In this document: positions 49,374 to 58,471 of the stretch, piece by piece
How positions within the stretch are numbered: the stretch's first letter is position 1
Layout of the letters: the number at the start of each line of letters is the position of its first letter
Assembly: GCA_964406375.1 (NCBI GenBank)
Contig: CAYORM010000006.1
Coordinates: 18,370-82,369 of the forward strand
From: CAYORM01 sp964406375
Lineage (GTDB): Bacteria; Pseudomonadota; Alphaproteobacteria; DSM-16000; Inquilinaceae
Direction: 5' to 3'
DNA length: 64,000 nucleotides
Made by a program: the position numbers and the translations under genes
Notes under the pieces: model-generated
What the model saw: the letters and a program-made list of their open reading frames with translations, nothing else
What the model was told of the DNA's origin: nothing
Databases searched by the model: none

Positions 49374-50366
49374 TCATCCCCACAAGGCCCGTTCGGGCGG
49401 CATCATCCGGGACCCCTCGAAGACGATTGGCGGCGTCTCGTCTGTCGCCAGCCACAGCGGACCGTCGAGATCGACGATCTCGGCACCTTGCGCGACCAGC
49501 ACCGCCGGTGCCATCGCCAGCGATGAGGCCATCATGCAGCCGACCATGACACCGAGCCCGCGGCGGCGCGCCTCGGCGCGCAGCGCCAGCGCCTCGGTCA
49601 GCCCGCCCGTCTTGTCCAGCTTGATGTTGATGTAGCGGTACCGGCCGGCGCAGCGGTCGAGGGAGTGGCGGTCGTGGCAGCTCTCATCCGCGCAGAGCGG
49701 CACCGGCCAGTCGCGTCCCTCGAGCACGGCATCGGCATCGGCGGGCAGCGGCTGCTCGACCATGGCGACGCCGAGCGCGGCGAAGGCCGGCAGGAAACGA
49801 TCGAGCTGGGCGGCGACCCAGCCCTCATTGGCATCGACGATCAGCCGGGCCGCCGGCGCCCCCTCGCGCACCGCCTGGACACGCTCGATATCGCCTTCGC
49901 CGGTCAGCTTCAGCTTCAGGAGCGGCCGGCTGGCATGGCTGCGCGCCGCCTCGGCCATACGCTCGGGTGTGTCGAGGCTGAGCGTGTAGGCGGTGACGAG
50001 CGGCGCCGGTGGCGCCATGCCGGCGAGCTGCCACACCGGCCGTCCGGTCAGTTTGGCCTCGAGATCCCACAGCGCGCAGTCGATCGCATTGCGCGCCGCG
50101 CCGGCCGGCAGCCGCTCCGCCAGCTCATCCCGGCCGATGCCAGCGGCGATCGCCGGCGCCTGCGCCACGATGGCAGCCGAGACGCCGTCGATCGTCTCGC
50201 CATAGCGGGCATAGGGCGTGCATTCCCCGCGGCCGACGACGCCATCGACGGCGATCTCCGCCACCAGTGTCTCCACGGAGGTCCGGCTGCCGCGGGCGAT
50301 GGTGAAGACGCCCCGCGTCGGCCGGACGACCCGGCGGACCTTAAGGCGTCGCGTTCCGGCGGTCAT
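49374..50366 (-). CDS. dgcA: N-acetyl-D-glutamate racemase-like / dipeptide epimerase (DgcA-like)
   Basis: A 330-residue enolase-superfamily enzyme. It has GRGECTPYARYGET in the cap, the first catalytic Lys in PLLKLKLTG (KxK), metal ligands in VDANEGW, VEQPLP and CADESCHD, and the second catalytic Lys in INIKLDKTGG. The family was first named L-Ala-D/L-Glu epimerase. Because it is coupled by ATGA to a DUF1611 gene, the pairing fits the DgcA/DgcN route, in which D-glutamate is acetylated and then racemised. If so, it interconverts N-acetyl-D- and -L-glutamate. Confidence 0.85.
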   Translation of the reverse strand: MTAGTRRLKVRRVVRPTRGVFTIARGSRTSVETLVAEIAVDGVVGRGECTPYARYGETIDGVSAAIVAQAPAIAAGIGRDELAERLPAGAARNAIDCALWDLEAKLTGRPVWQLAGMAPPAPLVTAYTLSLDTPERMAEAARSHASRPLLKLKLTGEGDIERVQAVREGAPAARLIVDANEGWVAAQLDRFLPAFAALGVAMVEQPLPADADAVLEGRDWPVPLCADESCHDRHSLDRCAGRYRYINIKLDKTGGLTEALALRAEARRRGLGVMVGCMMASSLAMAPAVLVAQGAEIVDLDGPLWLATDETPPIVFEGSRMMPPERALWG

Positions 50367-51364
50367 CCGTCGAGGCGGTCGACGATCGGACCGACGCCGG
50401 TCCGGACCGGATCGACGGCCGGCAGCCCGAACCGGTCCGCCGTCTCCTTCAGCACCCGGTCGGCCGCCGCCGCATCGAGGCCGGAGGTGTTGAAGGCGAA
50501 GCCCACCACCTTGGCCTTCGGGTTGGTCAGCCGGGCGCAGCGCTCGTTGAGGGCGACGCATTCGGCGAGATCCGGCAGCGAAAAGCCGGGCAGGCCGCGC
50601 ATATGCGGCCGCCCCGGCTCGTGGCACATCACCAGTGCCTCGGCCTGCGCCCCGTGCAGCAGGCCGAGCGACACGCCGGCATAGGAGGCGTGGAAGAGCG
50701 AGCCCTGCCCCTCGACAAGATCCCAATGATCCTCGTCATTGGCAGGCGTCAGCCATTCGGTCGCGCCGGCGATGAAATCAGCGATCACGGCATCGATCGA
50801 GACACCGCCGCCGGCGATCAGGATCCCGGTCTGCCCGGTCGCCCGGAAATCGGCCTTGCGGCCACGGCGCCGCAGCTCCGCCTCGAGCGCCAGCGCGGTG
50901 AACATCTTGCCGACCGAGCAATCGGTGCCGACGGTGAGCAGCCGGCGTCCGGAACGCGGCTTGCCGGTGGCGACGTCGAAATCGCGGTCGGGGTGGCGCA
51001 CATCGAACAGCGACCGGCCCGTCTCACGCGCCTTTGCCGCGACGGCGGGGATGTCGACGACCTTGTTGTGCAGCCCCGAGGCGATGTCCATGCCGAGATC
51101 GAGCGCCCGCAGCATCGTCGCCTGCCAGCTCTCGGCGAATCGGCCGCCGCGATTGGCGACGCCGATCACCAGCGTCTTGGCGCCCTTGGCAGCCGCTTCC
51201 TCCAGCGTCAGATCCGGCAGATCGCAGCTCGCCCGGCAACCCTCCAGCCGAAGCTGGCCGACGCACCATTCCCGTCGCCACTGGGCGACGCCATAGGCGG
51301 TCTTCGCCGCGAGCTCATCGGGCGCGTCGCCGAGGAACAGCAGGTAGGGATGACGGATGTCCAC
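50363..51364 (-). CDS. dgcN: DUF1611 protein, D-glutamate N-acetyltransferase-like (DgcN-like)
   Basis: A 333-residue protein starting at GTG 51364 with AGGAG upstream. The N-terminal domain begins HPYLLFLGDAPDELAAKTAYG and includes GVANRGGRF and SGLHNKVVD. The C-terminal P-loop domain has VGTDCSVGKMFTALALE (Walker A), then FRATGQTGILIAGGGVSIDA and EGQGSLFHASYAGVSLGLLHG. This two-domain DUF1611 layout is that of DgcN, reported to acetylate D-glutamate. It is the first gene of the dgcN-dgcA operon, about 190 bases from the ATP synthase genes. Confidence 0.85.
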   Translation of the reverse strand: MDIRHPYLLFLGDAPDELAAKTAYGVAQWRREWCVGQLRLEGCRASCDLPDLTLEEAAAKGAKTLVIGVANRGGRFAESWQATMLRALDLGMDIASGLHNKVVDIPAVAAKARETGRSLFDVRHPDRDFDVATGKPRSGRRLLTVGTDCSVGKMFTALALEAELRRRGRKADFRATGQTGILIAGGGVSIDAVIADFIAGATEWLTPANDEDHWDLVEGQGSLFHASYAGVSLGLLHGAQAEALVMCHEPGRPHMRGLPGFSLPDLAECVALNERCARLTNPKAKVVGFAFNTSGLDAAAADRVLKETADRFGLPAVDPVRTGVGPIVDRLDG

Positions 51365-51468
51365 TTCGGTGTCTCCTGCGGAAGATCGGCCCGACTCTAG
51401 GCAACCACCGGGCCGAGTGCCAGAGCCCGGCCGATGCCCGCGGGGACAGCGAGGCCGGCCGGAAACGC

Positions 51469-51495
51469 GAAGGCCCGGCGCGCAGCCGGGCCTTC
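51469..51495 (-). terminator. Probable terminator of the F0 ATP synthase operon
   Basis: GAAGGCCCGGC (51469-51479) and GCCGGGCCTTC (51485-51495) form an 11-bp perfect stem with a 5-base loop, about 60 bases after the atpF stop in the minus direction. The T tract is weak (GCGTTTCC on the minus strand), so termination may be partial. Confidence 0.6.
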
Positions 51496-51555
51496 CATTC
51501 TCGCTCGATCCCGCCGTTCCCGCGGGACCGAAAGACACGCCGACCCGGTGTCGGG

Positions 51556-52278
51556 TCAGTTGATGGTCGGTCCGCCCTCGGGTGACAGCGCCTGAGGCAG
51601 CGCTGCGATCGCCGCGTCGACCATCGCCGCACGCCGGGCCGGATCGGCCTCGAGCCGCTCGGCGATGATGCTGCGGGCGGCCGCCACCGCGGCATCCGCC
51701 GCCAGGGCGCGGATCTCGCCGATCGCCTGGGCCTCGGCCTGGGCGATGCGGCCCATGGCCATGGCCTCGCGCCGGGCGGTCGCCGCCTCGAGATCGGCGG
51801 CTGCCTTCTGGCGCATCCGCTCCGCCTCCTCGCGCGCGGCGGTGACGATCGCCTCGGCGCGGCTGCTCGCCTCCTGCTGGCGGGCACGCGCCTCGGCCAA
51901 TGCGGCTTCGGCTTCCTCGCGCAGCGCCCGGGCCTCGGCCAGATCGGCGCGGATCCGCTCGATGCGCTTGTCGAGCATGCCGATGATGGCGGCCCGGCCC
52001 TTCCAGGCGATGACGAGGATGACGATGATCAGCGCGGCGGCGAGCACCAGCTCGACCGCCCCGTGATCGTCGGCATGGGCGACATCGTGTTCGATCTCAC
52101 CGGCCGCCGGTTCGACCATCGCCTCGATGTCGGCCTCGGGCGCGATCGGACCGCCTTCGACGCCCTGTTCGACCTCACCTTCCACGGCGTCCTGGGCCAC
52201 GGCGTCCTGGGCATAGGCCGGCGCGCCGACCAGCACCTCAAGGAAGGTCGCGATCGCGGTCGTGCTCGTCTCGGTCAT
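51556..52278 (-). CDS. atpF: F0 ATP synthase subunit b, with acidic N-terminal extension
   Basis: A 240-residue stator protein, longer than the usual 160. The membrane segment AVELVLAAALIIVILVIAW is at about 73-91 and is followed by a charged coiled coil to the end (DKRIERIRADLAEARALREEAE pattern in pieces). Before it lie about 70 extra residues: a signal-like start (TAIATFLEVLVGAPAYAQ) and an acidic Glu/Ala/Val stretch ending in His/Asp. It is the last gene of the F0 operon and overlaps the b' gene by ATGA. The F1 genes are elsewhere, as usual in alphaproteobacteria. Confidence 0.92.
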   Translation of the reverse strand: MTETSTTAIATFLEVLVGAPAYAQDAVAQDAVEGEVEQGVEGGPIAPEADIEAMVEPAAGEIEHDVAHADDHGAVELVLAAALIIVILVIAWKGRAAIIGMLDKRIERIRADLAEARALREEAEAALAEARARQQEASSRAEAIVTAAREEAERMRQKAAADLEAATARREAMAMGRIAQAEAQAIGEIRALAADAAVAAARSIIAERLEADPARRAAMVDAAIAALPQALSPEGGPTIN

Positions 52279-52781
52279 CGCGCATCTCCGGCGGAGCTGC
52301 CGGCCGTGGCGCGGTCGACCGCCGCCGCCACCGCCCCCTGATCGGGCGCCTCTCCGGTCAGCTTGGCGACCAGCGCCCCGGCCGTCTCGGCGGCGATCGT
52401 CCGCACGTCCTGGCGCAGCCCCGCGCGCAGCGCGGCGATGCGCGCCTCGGCTTCGGCGGTGCGCCGGGCGAGCTGATCGGCGACCTCGGCCTGACGGCGC
52501 GCACTCTCGGCGGCGATCGCCTGATTGGCCGCGGCCACCACGGCCGCCGCTTCGGCCCGCGCCTTGGCAAGGGCGTCCTCGAAGCTCCGTGTGGTCGTCT
52601 CGGCCTCGGCCCGGGCCCGTTCGGCGGCCTTCAGGTCGCCCTCGATCTGCGCCGTGCGGCGGTCGATCGTCGCCGACATCCGCGGCAGGATGGCCCGGGT
52701 CAGGATCCAGTAGAGGGCGCCGAATGTGATCGCGAGCCAGAAGATCTGGGTCGCGAACCACGTCGGATCGAACTGCGGCAT
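52275..52781 (-). CDS. atpG: F0 ATP synthase subunit b'
   Basis: A 168-residue protein with the typical b' start MPQFDPTWFATQIFWLAITF, one membrane segment at about 9-30, and then a long Ala/Glu/Arg coiled coil (AERARAEAETTTRSFEDALA region). With subunit b it makes the heterodimeric peripheral stalk found in alphaproteobacteria. GGAG lies upstream of the ATG. It follows atpE by 127 bases. Confidence 0.94.
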   Translation of the reverse strand: MPQFDPTWFATQIFWLAITFGALYWILTRAILPRMSATIDRRTAQIEGDLKAAERARAEAETTTRSFEDALAKARAEAAAVVAAANQAIAAESARRQAEVADQLARRTAEAEARIAALRAGLRQDVRTIAAETAGALVAKLTGEAPDQGAVAAAVDRATAGSSAGDAR

Positions 52782-52908
52782 CGCGGTCTCCGGTGAGCGG
52801 TCGTCCGGGCGCGGGGCCGGACGTGCGGACGGTCAGACGGCGGCGGGCCGGCGGGCCGCAGCAGAACCGCCGCGTGCCCGACCGACGCGCCGCCGTCGGT
52901 CCTCCGCG

Positions 52909-53133
52909 TCAGCCGAACAGGGCGATCAGCGCGACGATCAGCGCGAACAGCGCGATGGCTTCGGTGACGGCGAAGCCGATCCAGATGCTGGCGCCGATCT
53001 CGTCCTTGGCCGCCGGGTTGCGGGCGAGCGCACCGATGTAGCTGGCCCAGACATTGCCCACGCCGATGCCGGCGCCGATCATGCCGATCGCGGCGAGGCC
53101 GGCACCGACGAACTTGGCAGCTTCGAGTTCCAT
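52909..53133 (-). CDS. atpE: F0 ATP synthase subunit c
   Basis: A 74-residue proteolipid with two membrane helices. The first has GAGLAAIGMIGAGIGVGNVW with the Gly repeat used for ring packing. The polar loop is ARNPAAKDE. The second helix carries the ion-binding carboxylate in FAVTEAIALFALIVALI, Glu at about 58. The sequence pattern suits proton translocation. GGGACGA precedes the ATG. Confidence 0.96.
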   Translation of the reverse strand: MELEAAKFVGAGLAAIGMIGAGIGVGNVWASYIGALARNPAAKDEIGASIWIGFAVTEAIALFALIVALIALFG

Positions 53134-53206
53134 GAGAGTCGTCCCTTGTCTGACGGTCGTTGTGTTGCGGGTTGAAGCCGTGGTGACTGGTGCAGGCCTG
53201 CGCCGC

Positions 53207-53929
53207 TCAGTGCAGATGCAGCGCGTCGTGCAGATAGACGCAGGTCAGGATCGTGAAGATGTAGGCCTGCAGGACCGCGATGAAGATCTCGAGCAGCGTC
53301 AGCGGCACCAGGAACAGGAAGGGCACGATGCCCGCGGCGCCGAGCGCGATGACGAAACCGCCGATCACCTTCAGCAGCACGTGGCCGACCGTCATGTTGG
53401 CGAAGAGACGGACGGAGAGGCTGATCGGCCGCGACAGGTAGGAGATGAGCTCGACCGGCACCAGGATGACCGCCGTCCACAGCGGCGCCCCATGCGGGAA
53501 GAACATCCGCAGATAGTGCAGCCCGTGCCGCGCGAAGCCCAGGATCGTCACGCAGACGAAGATGAACAGCGCGAGGCCGAAGGTGACGACGATGTGGCTG
53601 GTGAAGGTGAACGATCCCGGGATCATCCCGATCACGTTCCCGATCAGCAGGAACATGAACAGCGCGAAGATGCCGGGGAAGTACTTCATTCCCTCGCGCC
53701 CGGCATTGTCGCGGATCATCCCGGCGACGATGTCGTAGAGCATCTCGGCGAAGGACTGCATGCGGCCCGGCACCATCGCCGCACGGCGGCTGCCGAGCCA
53801 CAGCAGACCCGTCCCCACCGCCACCGCCGCGACCATGTAGAGCGACGAATTGGTGAAGGACAGATCGAGGCCGCCGACATTGATCGGCAGGATCGGCTTG
53901 ATCTCGAACTGTTCGATCGGCGACGCCAC
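53207..53929 (-). CDS. atpB: F0 ATP synthase subunit a
   Basis: A 240-residue membrane protein starting at a GTG with GGGAGTAGG upstream. Conserved parts are FTNSSLYMV, MIRDNAGREGMKYFP, the helix with the essential Arg in SLSVRLFANMTVGH, and the C-terminal LLEIFIAVLQAYIFTILTCVYL helix. It forms the proton half-channels beside the c ring. It starts 3 bases after atpI ends. Confidence 0.95.
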   Translation of the reverse strand: MASPIEQFEIKPILPINVGGLDLSFTNSSLYMVAAVAVGTGLLWLGSRRAAMVPGRMQSFAEMLYDIVAGMIRDNAGREGMKYFPGIFALFMFLLIGNVIGMIPGSFTFTSHIVVTFGLALFIFVCVTILGFARHGLHYLRMFFPHGAPLWTAVILVPVELISYLSRPISLSVRLFANMTVGHVLLKVIGGFVIALGAAGIVPFLFLVPLTLLEIFIAVLQAYIFTILTCVYLHDALHLH

Positions 53930-53932
53930 GAC

Positions 53933-54328
53933 CTACTCCCGATCCGTTGACCTTCCGACACCGGCATCCGGCCGTGCGGTCTCCCGCTTCTCGGCCTCAC
54001 GCCTCGCCTTCGCCGCCCGGTCCAACTCCTGCGCCGTCCGGTAGACGTTCAGTACGCCGGCGGCCGCACCCAGCAGGATGAAGACCACCAGCAGCCAGGG
54101 GCGCGTCCCGAGCCAGCCATCGAGCAGCCAGCCCATCACCGCGCCGACGACGAGCGCCGCCACCAGCTCGACCGCGATACGCAGGCCGGCCGCCATACCG
54201 GCCCGGTCCTGCGCCCGCGAGGCCTCTCTTCCCCTCCGCTCCGCCCCCGGCAGGCGCCCGCGGATCTCCGCGAGACGCCGGTCGAAATCCGGCGACGGCT
54301 GCGGGCGGTTTCGATCCTCTTCGGTCAC
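53933..54328 (-). CDS. atpI: AtpI family protein
   Basis: A 131-residue protein from GTG 54328. The first 45 residues are charged and soluble (EEDRNRPQPSPDFDRRLAEIR in part). Two membrane segments follow at about 52-73 (LRIAVELVAALVVGAVMGWLL in part, with GWLLDGWLG) and 78-95, then a basic tail. AtpI helps c-ring assembly and may carry Mg. It is the first gene of the F0 operon, as is standard. Confidence 0.9.
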   Translation of the reverse strand: MTEEDRNRPQPSPDFDRRLAEIRGRLPGAERRGREASRAQDRAGMAAGLRIAVELVAALVVGAVMGWLLDGWLGTRPWLLVVFILLGAAAGVLNVYRTAQELDRAAKARREAEKRETARPDAGVGRSTDRE

Positions 54329-54574
54329 GACGAACCCCGTTCGGGCGACGGCTGCCCACCCCGAGCGGCGCGCACCATAGTGATGCGTCCCCGACCCGTC
54401 AACAATCCGCGCCGTCGGCACGAACGGCCCCTATGGTCGCACCCCGCCACGACGGCGGGCAACGGCGGGCGCGGGCCCGCCGACCGGCGCGGGGGTGGCC
54501 GAGCGGGCGCCGCGCCGCTAGCTTCGGCGGCGCTCGTCGCCTCTTCCTGATCGTTGGACGGATCCTGCTGCCCC

Positions 54575-55362
<788 letters not shown>

Positions 55363-55369
<7 letters not shown>

Positions 55370-55980
55370 TGGCCCCTCATCCCGCGGACGGTCCCGCTGT
55401 CGGCCGGGCGACCCTGCGCTATGCGACGGCGACGCTGGTCGGCGACTACATCCGCGGCTGCATCGGCCTTCTGCTGACGCTGGTGCCGCTCGTCATCCTG
55501 CCGATGCATGTCGCGGTGGCCGTCGCCTTCGCCGCGGCCGCCCTGCTCTTCTTCGTGTTCCTGCTGCGCACCGTCGAACGGCATCGCACCGTCTTCCATC
55601 TCGACGCAGACGGGTTGTCGGCGGCGGGGCCGCTCGGCACCCGGCGGATCGACTGGGCGACGCTGTCCGTGTTGCGGCTGCGCTACTTCGCCACCCGCCG
55701 TGACCGCAAGAATGGCTGGATGCAGCTCAACCTCGCCTCGGCAGCCGGCCGGCTCGCGATCGAATCGACTTTGGACGGTTTCGAGACGGTGGCGGCGGCG
55801 GCCGAGAAGGCCGCCCGACGGCGCGGCCTTACGCTCGACGACGCGACCGAGACCAATCTGCTGTCGGTCGGCACCGCCCGCCCCGCGACGGGCCTCGCCG
55901 AGCGCTGGGGCGTCGCCCCGCCCCGCGACGACTCGACCGCTCCAGACGATACGGACCGCCCGGGCCCGGGCGGTCACTGA
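55363..55980 (+). CDS. Membrane protein with PH-like cytoplasmic domain, unknown function
   Basis: A 205-residue protein. Two membrane segments sit close together at about 28-47 (GCIGLLLTLVPLVILPMHVA, part) and 50-68. From about 75 a PH-like/bPH pattern begins: RHRTVFHLDADGLSAAGPLGTRRIDWATL in part, then RLRYFATRRDRKNGWMQLNL. This beta-rich layout recurs in bacterial proteins with bPH domains near membranes. The C-terminal 40 residues are Pro/Asp/Arg-rich. It overlaps xth and probably shares its mRNA. I do not recognise a function. Confidence 0.8.
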
Positions 55981-55989
55981 CCCCGCGGC

Positions 55990-56937
55990 TCACAGCGCGG
56001 CGAGGGGCGGCCCGACCTTCTCGATCCACAGGCTCGATTCGATCGCCTCGTCGGGCAGCGGCAGCTCGGCCGCGACGCTGTGCGCCAGCCGGTCTGCCAT
56101 CCGGGTGGCGACCCACCGGCTGGAGAAGACCGGCCGGAAGGCCCCGCCAGCCAGCATCGCGGCGATCACCTGCTGCTCGTTGAACCCGTCCTCGTCCCAC
56201 TCGGAGGGATAGGGATCGGGCAGGATGATGCCGTTCAGATGCACCAGCACGCCTGGCGGCAGGCAGGGCAGGATGCGGTTCACGAGGAAATCCACATCGG
56301 TGCCGGGCATCACGACGTGGCTCGTCTCGATGAACAGGATGTCCCCCTCGCCGAGGGGGCGGTACGGCTCGACCCCCGCCGCCTGGACCGGCCGGTCGAT
56401 CACCGTGATGCCCATCTCGGCGAGATCGAGCTCCGGCTCGGGGTCGATCGCCGTGTAGTCGATCGGCAGATAGCCGTCGATCGCCGCCCGCACCATGAAC
56501 GAGGTCGGAAAGCCCGAGCCGATCTCGACCACCCGCTGCGGCGCCCGGGCCCGGACGAGCGAATAGGCCGCGGCCGCGTCCAGCCGGGCGAACCAGTCCT
56601 GCTGCCAGCGCGGATGGGGCGGCGGGCTCTCCTCCGCGGTCACGCCGATCGCCTTGAGGGGCTCGGCATGGCTGTCGATGACGTCGAGCACCGCCTCGAA
56701 GGTCGGGCGCGCCGCGCCGAACAGCGCCTCCATCGGGGCATAGGGCGGGTGCGTCTCCGGCACCTCGCCGATGATCTCATAAGGAATGAAGAAGCCGTCG
56801 CGCCGGCGGGCCGAGCGGTGGCGCGGCGGCGGCAGGGCGCCCGCGATCTTCGGCTTGTCGGTCGGCGACAGGACGCGGCCGAGCCCGCGGCTCCATCGTT
56901 CGATCCATCCGCGGGCGGTAGAGAGGGCGTCTGTCAC
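55990..56937 (-). CDS. Class I SAM-dependent methyltransferase-like protein
   Basis: A 315-residue protein starting at GTG. The SAM motif I is RVVEIGSGFPTSFMV at about 145-159, then the acidic end of strand 2 in YTAIDPEPELDLAE, and GDILFIETSHVVMPGTDVDFL for motif III. The late segment VHLNGIILPDPYPSEWDEDG resembles Methyltransf_24-type proteins that act on sugars or lipids. The N-terminal 110 residues are basic and of unclear fold. The substrate is unknown. It converges on the membrane protein gene with 9 bases between. Confidence 0.82.
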   Translation of the reverse strand: MTDALSTARGWIERWSRGLGRVLSPTDKPKIAGALPPPRHRSARRRDGFFIPYEIIGEVPETHPPYAPMEALFGAARPTFEAVLDVIDSHAEPLKAIGVTAEESPPPHPRWQQDWFARLDAAAAYSLVRARAPQRVVEIGSGFPTSFMVRAAIDGYLPIDYTAIDPEPELDLAEMGITVIDRPVQAAGVEPYRPLGEGDILFIETSHVVMPGTDVDFLVNRILPCLPPGVLVHLNGIILPDPYPSEWDEDGFNEQQVIAAMLAGGAFRPVFSSRWVATRMADRLAHSVAAELPLPDEAIESSLWIEKVGPPLAAL

Positions 56938-57106
56938 GGCTCGTCTCGTCGGCGGGGCTGGTCCGTGGGAGGGCGGAAGGGCGGCGCGGCCGGGGCCCGA
57001 CCGTCGGGGCGCCGCAGGACATAGCCATTATAATGTGGAACGGCAAATGGCGTCGCCATGCGTGCCGGCGCATCCCGGGCCGGCACGGTCACCCTGGCGG
57101 TCACCG

Positions 57107-57784
57107 TCACCGCACCGCATCGGGGTCGAGACGCCAGCCGCCGGCCACCGTCGCGATCGTCGGCACTTCGCCGGCCGCCGCCGCCAGTTTGCGGCGCAGC
57201 CGGTAGACATGGGTCTCGACGGTGTGGGTCGCGACCCCTTCGGCATAGCCCCACACCTCGTCGAGCAGCAGGCCGCGCGAGACCACGCCCCCGCCGGCCG
57301 CGACCAGCCGATCGAGGATCTCCGCCTCTTTCGCGGTGAGCCGCACCACGCGCGTGCCCGCCGCGTCGACCAGCCTGCGGCCGCCCGCATCGAAGCGCCA
57401 CCGGCCGAAGCTCTGCAGCGCCCGGCCGCCGCGGGCGCGCAGCCCGTCCCGCAGCAGCGCCAGGAGCGAGGGCAGATGCAAGGGCCGCGCCATCTGCGCA
57501 TCGACGCCGGGCGGCGCGTCGGTGTCGCTGCCGATGCGCACGATCGTGCCTTCGACACCGGCGGCGCGCAGACGCGGTGCCAGCGGACCGCCCTCGCGGT
57601 CGATCGCATCGTCGAGGACGGCGGCGGCGATGGGACGGGCGGCGGCGGTCAGCGCGCTGGCGGCGTCGCCCGCCTCGACCACCGGTGGCAGCGTCTCCTC
57701 TGCCGCATCGCCGATCTGCTCGACCAGCAGCGCGCGCAGCACGGGATGCGCGATCGCGAGAAGGATGCACGGCTGTGGCGTCAT
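57107..57784 (-). CDS. OmpR-type response-regulator-like protein with altered receiver
   Basis: A 225-residue protein. The C-terminal winged helix (about 135-220) is normal for the OmpR family: VRLTAKEAEILDRLVAAGG, LLLDEVWGYAEGVATHTVETHVYRLRRKL in part. The N-terminal receiver-like domain (about 5-118) lacks the usual acidic pair after strand 1 (ILLAIAHPVLR). An Asp pair in AAVLDDAIDREGG could hold the phosphorylation site, but the conserved Thr/Ser and Lys positions read VRIGS and MARPL. No histidine kinase is adjacent. It is divergent from an L,D-transpeptidase gene 43 bases away. Confidence 0.85.
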   Translation of the reverse strand: MTPQPCILLAIAHPVLRALLVEQIGDAAEETLPPVVEAGDAASALTAAARPIAAAVLDDAIDREGGPLAPRLRAAGVEGTIVRIGSDTDAPPGVDAQMARPLHLPSLLALLRDGLRARGGRALQSFGRWRFDAGGRRLVDAAGTRVVRLTAKEAEILDRLVAAGGGVVSRGLLLDEVWGYAEGVATHTVETHVYRLRRKLAAAAGEVPTIATVAGGWRLDPDAVR

Positions 57785-57827
57785 GGGGCATATGTAGCAC
57801 GATGCTCGGGAGCTCGGGGAAAAGCGC

Positions 57828-58337
57828 GTGATCATCGCCGTGACACCGACGGGCGACGGCCGGACCGGCCTCGCCGATTGGGGCCGCGGCGCGCGGCGTT
57901 GTGCCCTCGGCCGTGGCGGCGTGCGGGTCGACAAACGCGAAGGCGATGGCGCCACGCCGGTCGGCCGGTTTCCGCTGCGACGGCTGTACTACCGGGCCGA
58001 CCGCCTGCCACCGCCGCCGACCCTGTTGCCGCGGACAGCGATCGGTCCCGGTCTCGGTTGGTGCGACGATCCCGGCGATCCGGCCTACAACCGGCCGATC
58101 ACCCTGCCCCATTCCGCCCACCACGAGCGGATGTGGCGTGAGGACGCGCTCTACGATCTCGTCGTCGTCATCGGCCACAATGACAACCCGCCGGTGCCGG
58201 GGGCAGGCAGCGCCATCTTCCTGCACCTCGCCCGCCCCGGCTATGCGCCGACCGAAGGATGCATCGCCTTCTCGCGCGAGGACATGCTCGCGCTGCTCGC
58301 CGCCGCCAGTCCGGGCGACCTTGTCGCGATCGGCTGA
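57828..58337 (+). CDS. L,D-transpeptidase family protein (YkuD-like)
   Basis: A 169-residue protein starting at GTG. It has the YkuD-type core: RCALGRGGVRVDKREGDGATPVGRFPL, the region YDLVVVIGHNDNP, and the catalytic motif FLHLARPGYAPTEGCIAF with His and Cys. No signal peptide is visible, unlike most secreted transpeptidases, so it may be cytoplasmic, exported by another route, or miss an N-terminus. It would cross-link peptidoglycan or attach proteins to it. It is divergent from the response-regulator-like gene. Confidence 0.87.
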   Translation: MIIAVTPTGDGRTGLADWGRGARRCALGRGGVRVDKREGDGATPVGRFPLRRLYYRADRLPPPPTLLPRTAIGPGLGWCDDPGDPAYNRPITLPHSAHHERMWREDALYDLVVVIGHNDNPPVPGAGSAIFLHLARPGYAPTEGCIAFSREDMLALLAAASPGDLVAIG

Positions 58338-58471
58338 GCCCGCCTGCGCCCGGCTTTCGGCGTCCGTCTTTGCACATCCCGCCCCGGCGAGCGCACCCTG
58401 ATCGACGGGTCGGCCCGATTCGACCGCCGCCGGTGTGTGCGTTGGGTCCGCCCTTGGACAGGGGGATATCG

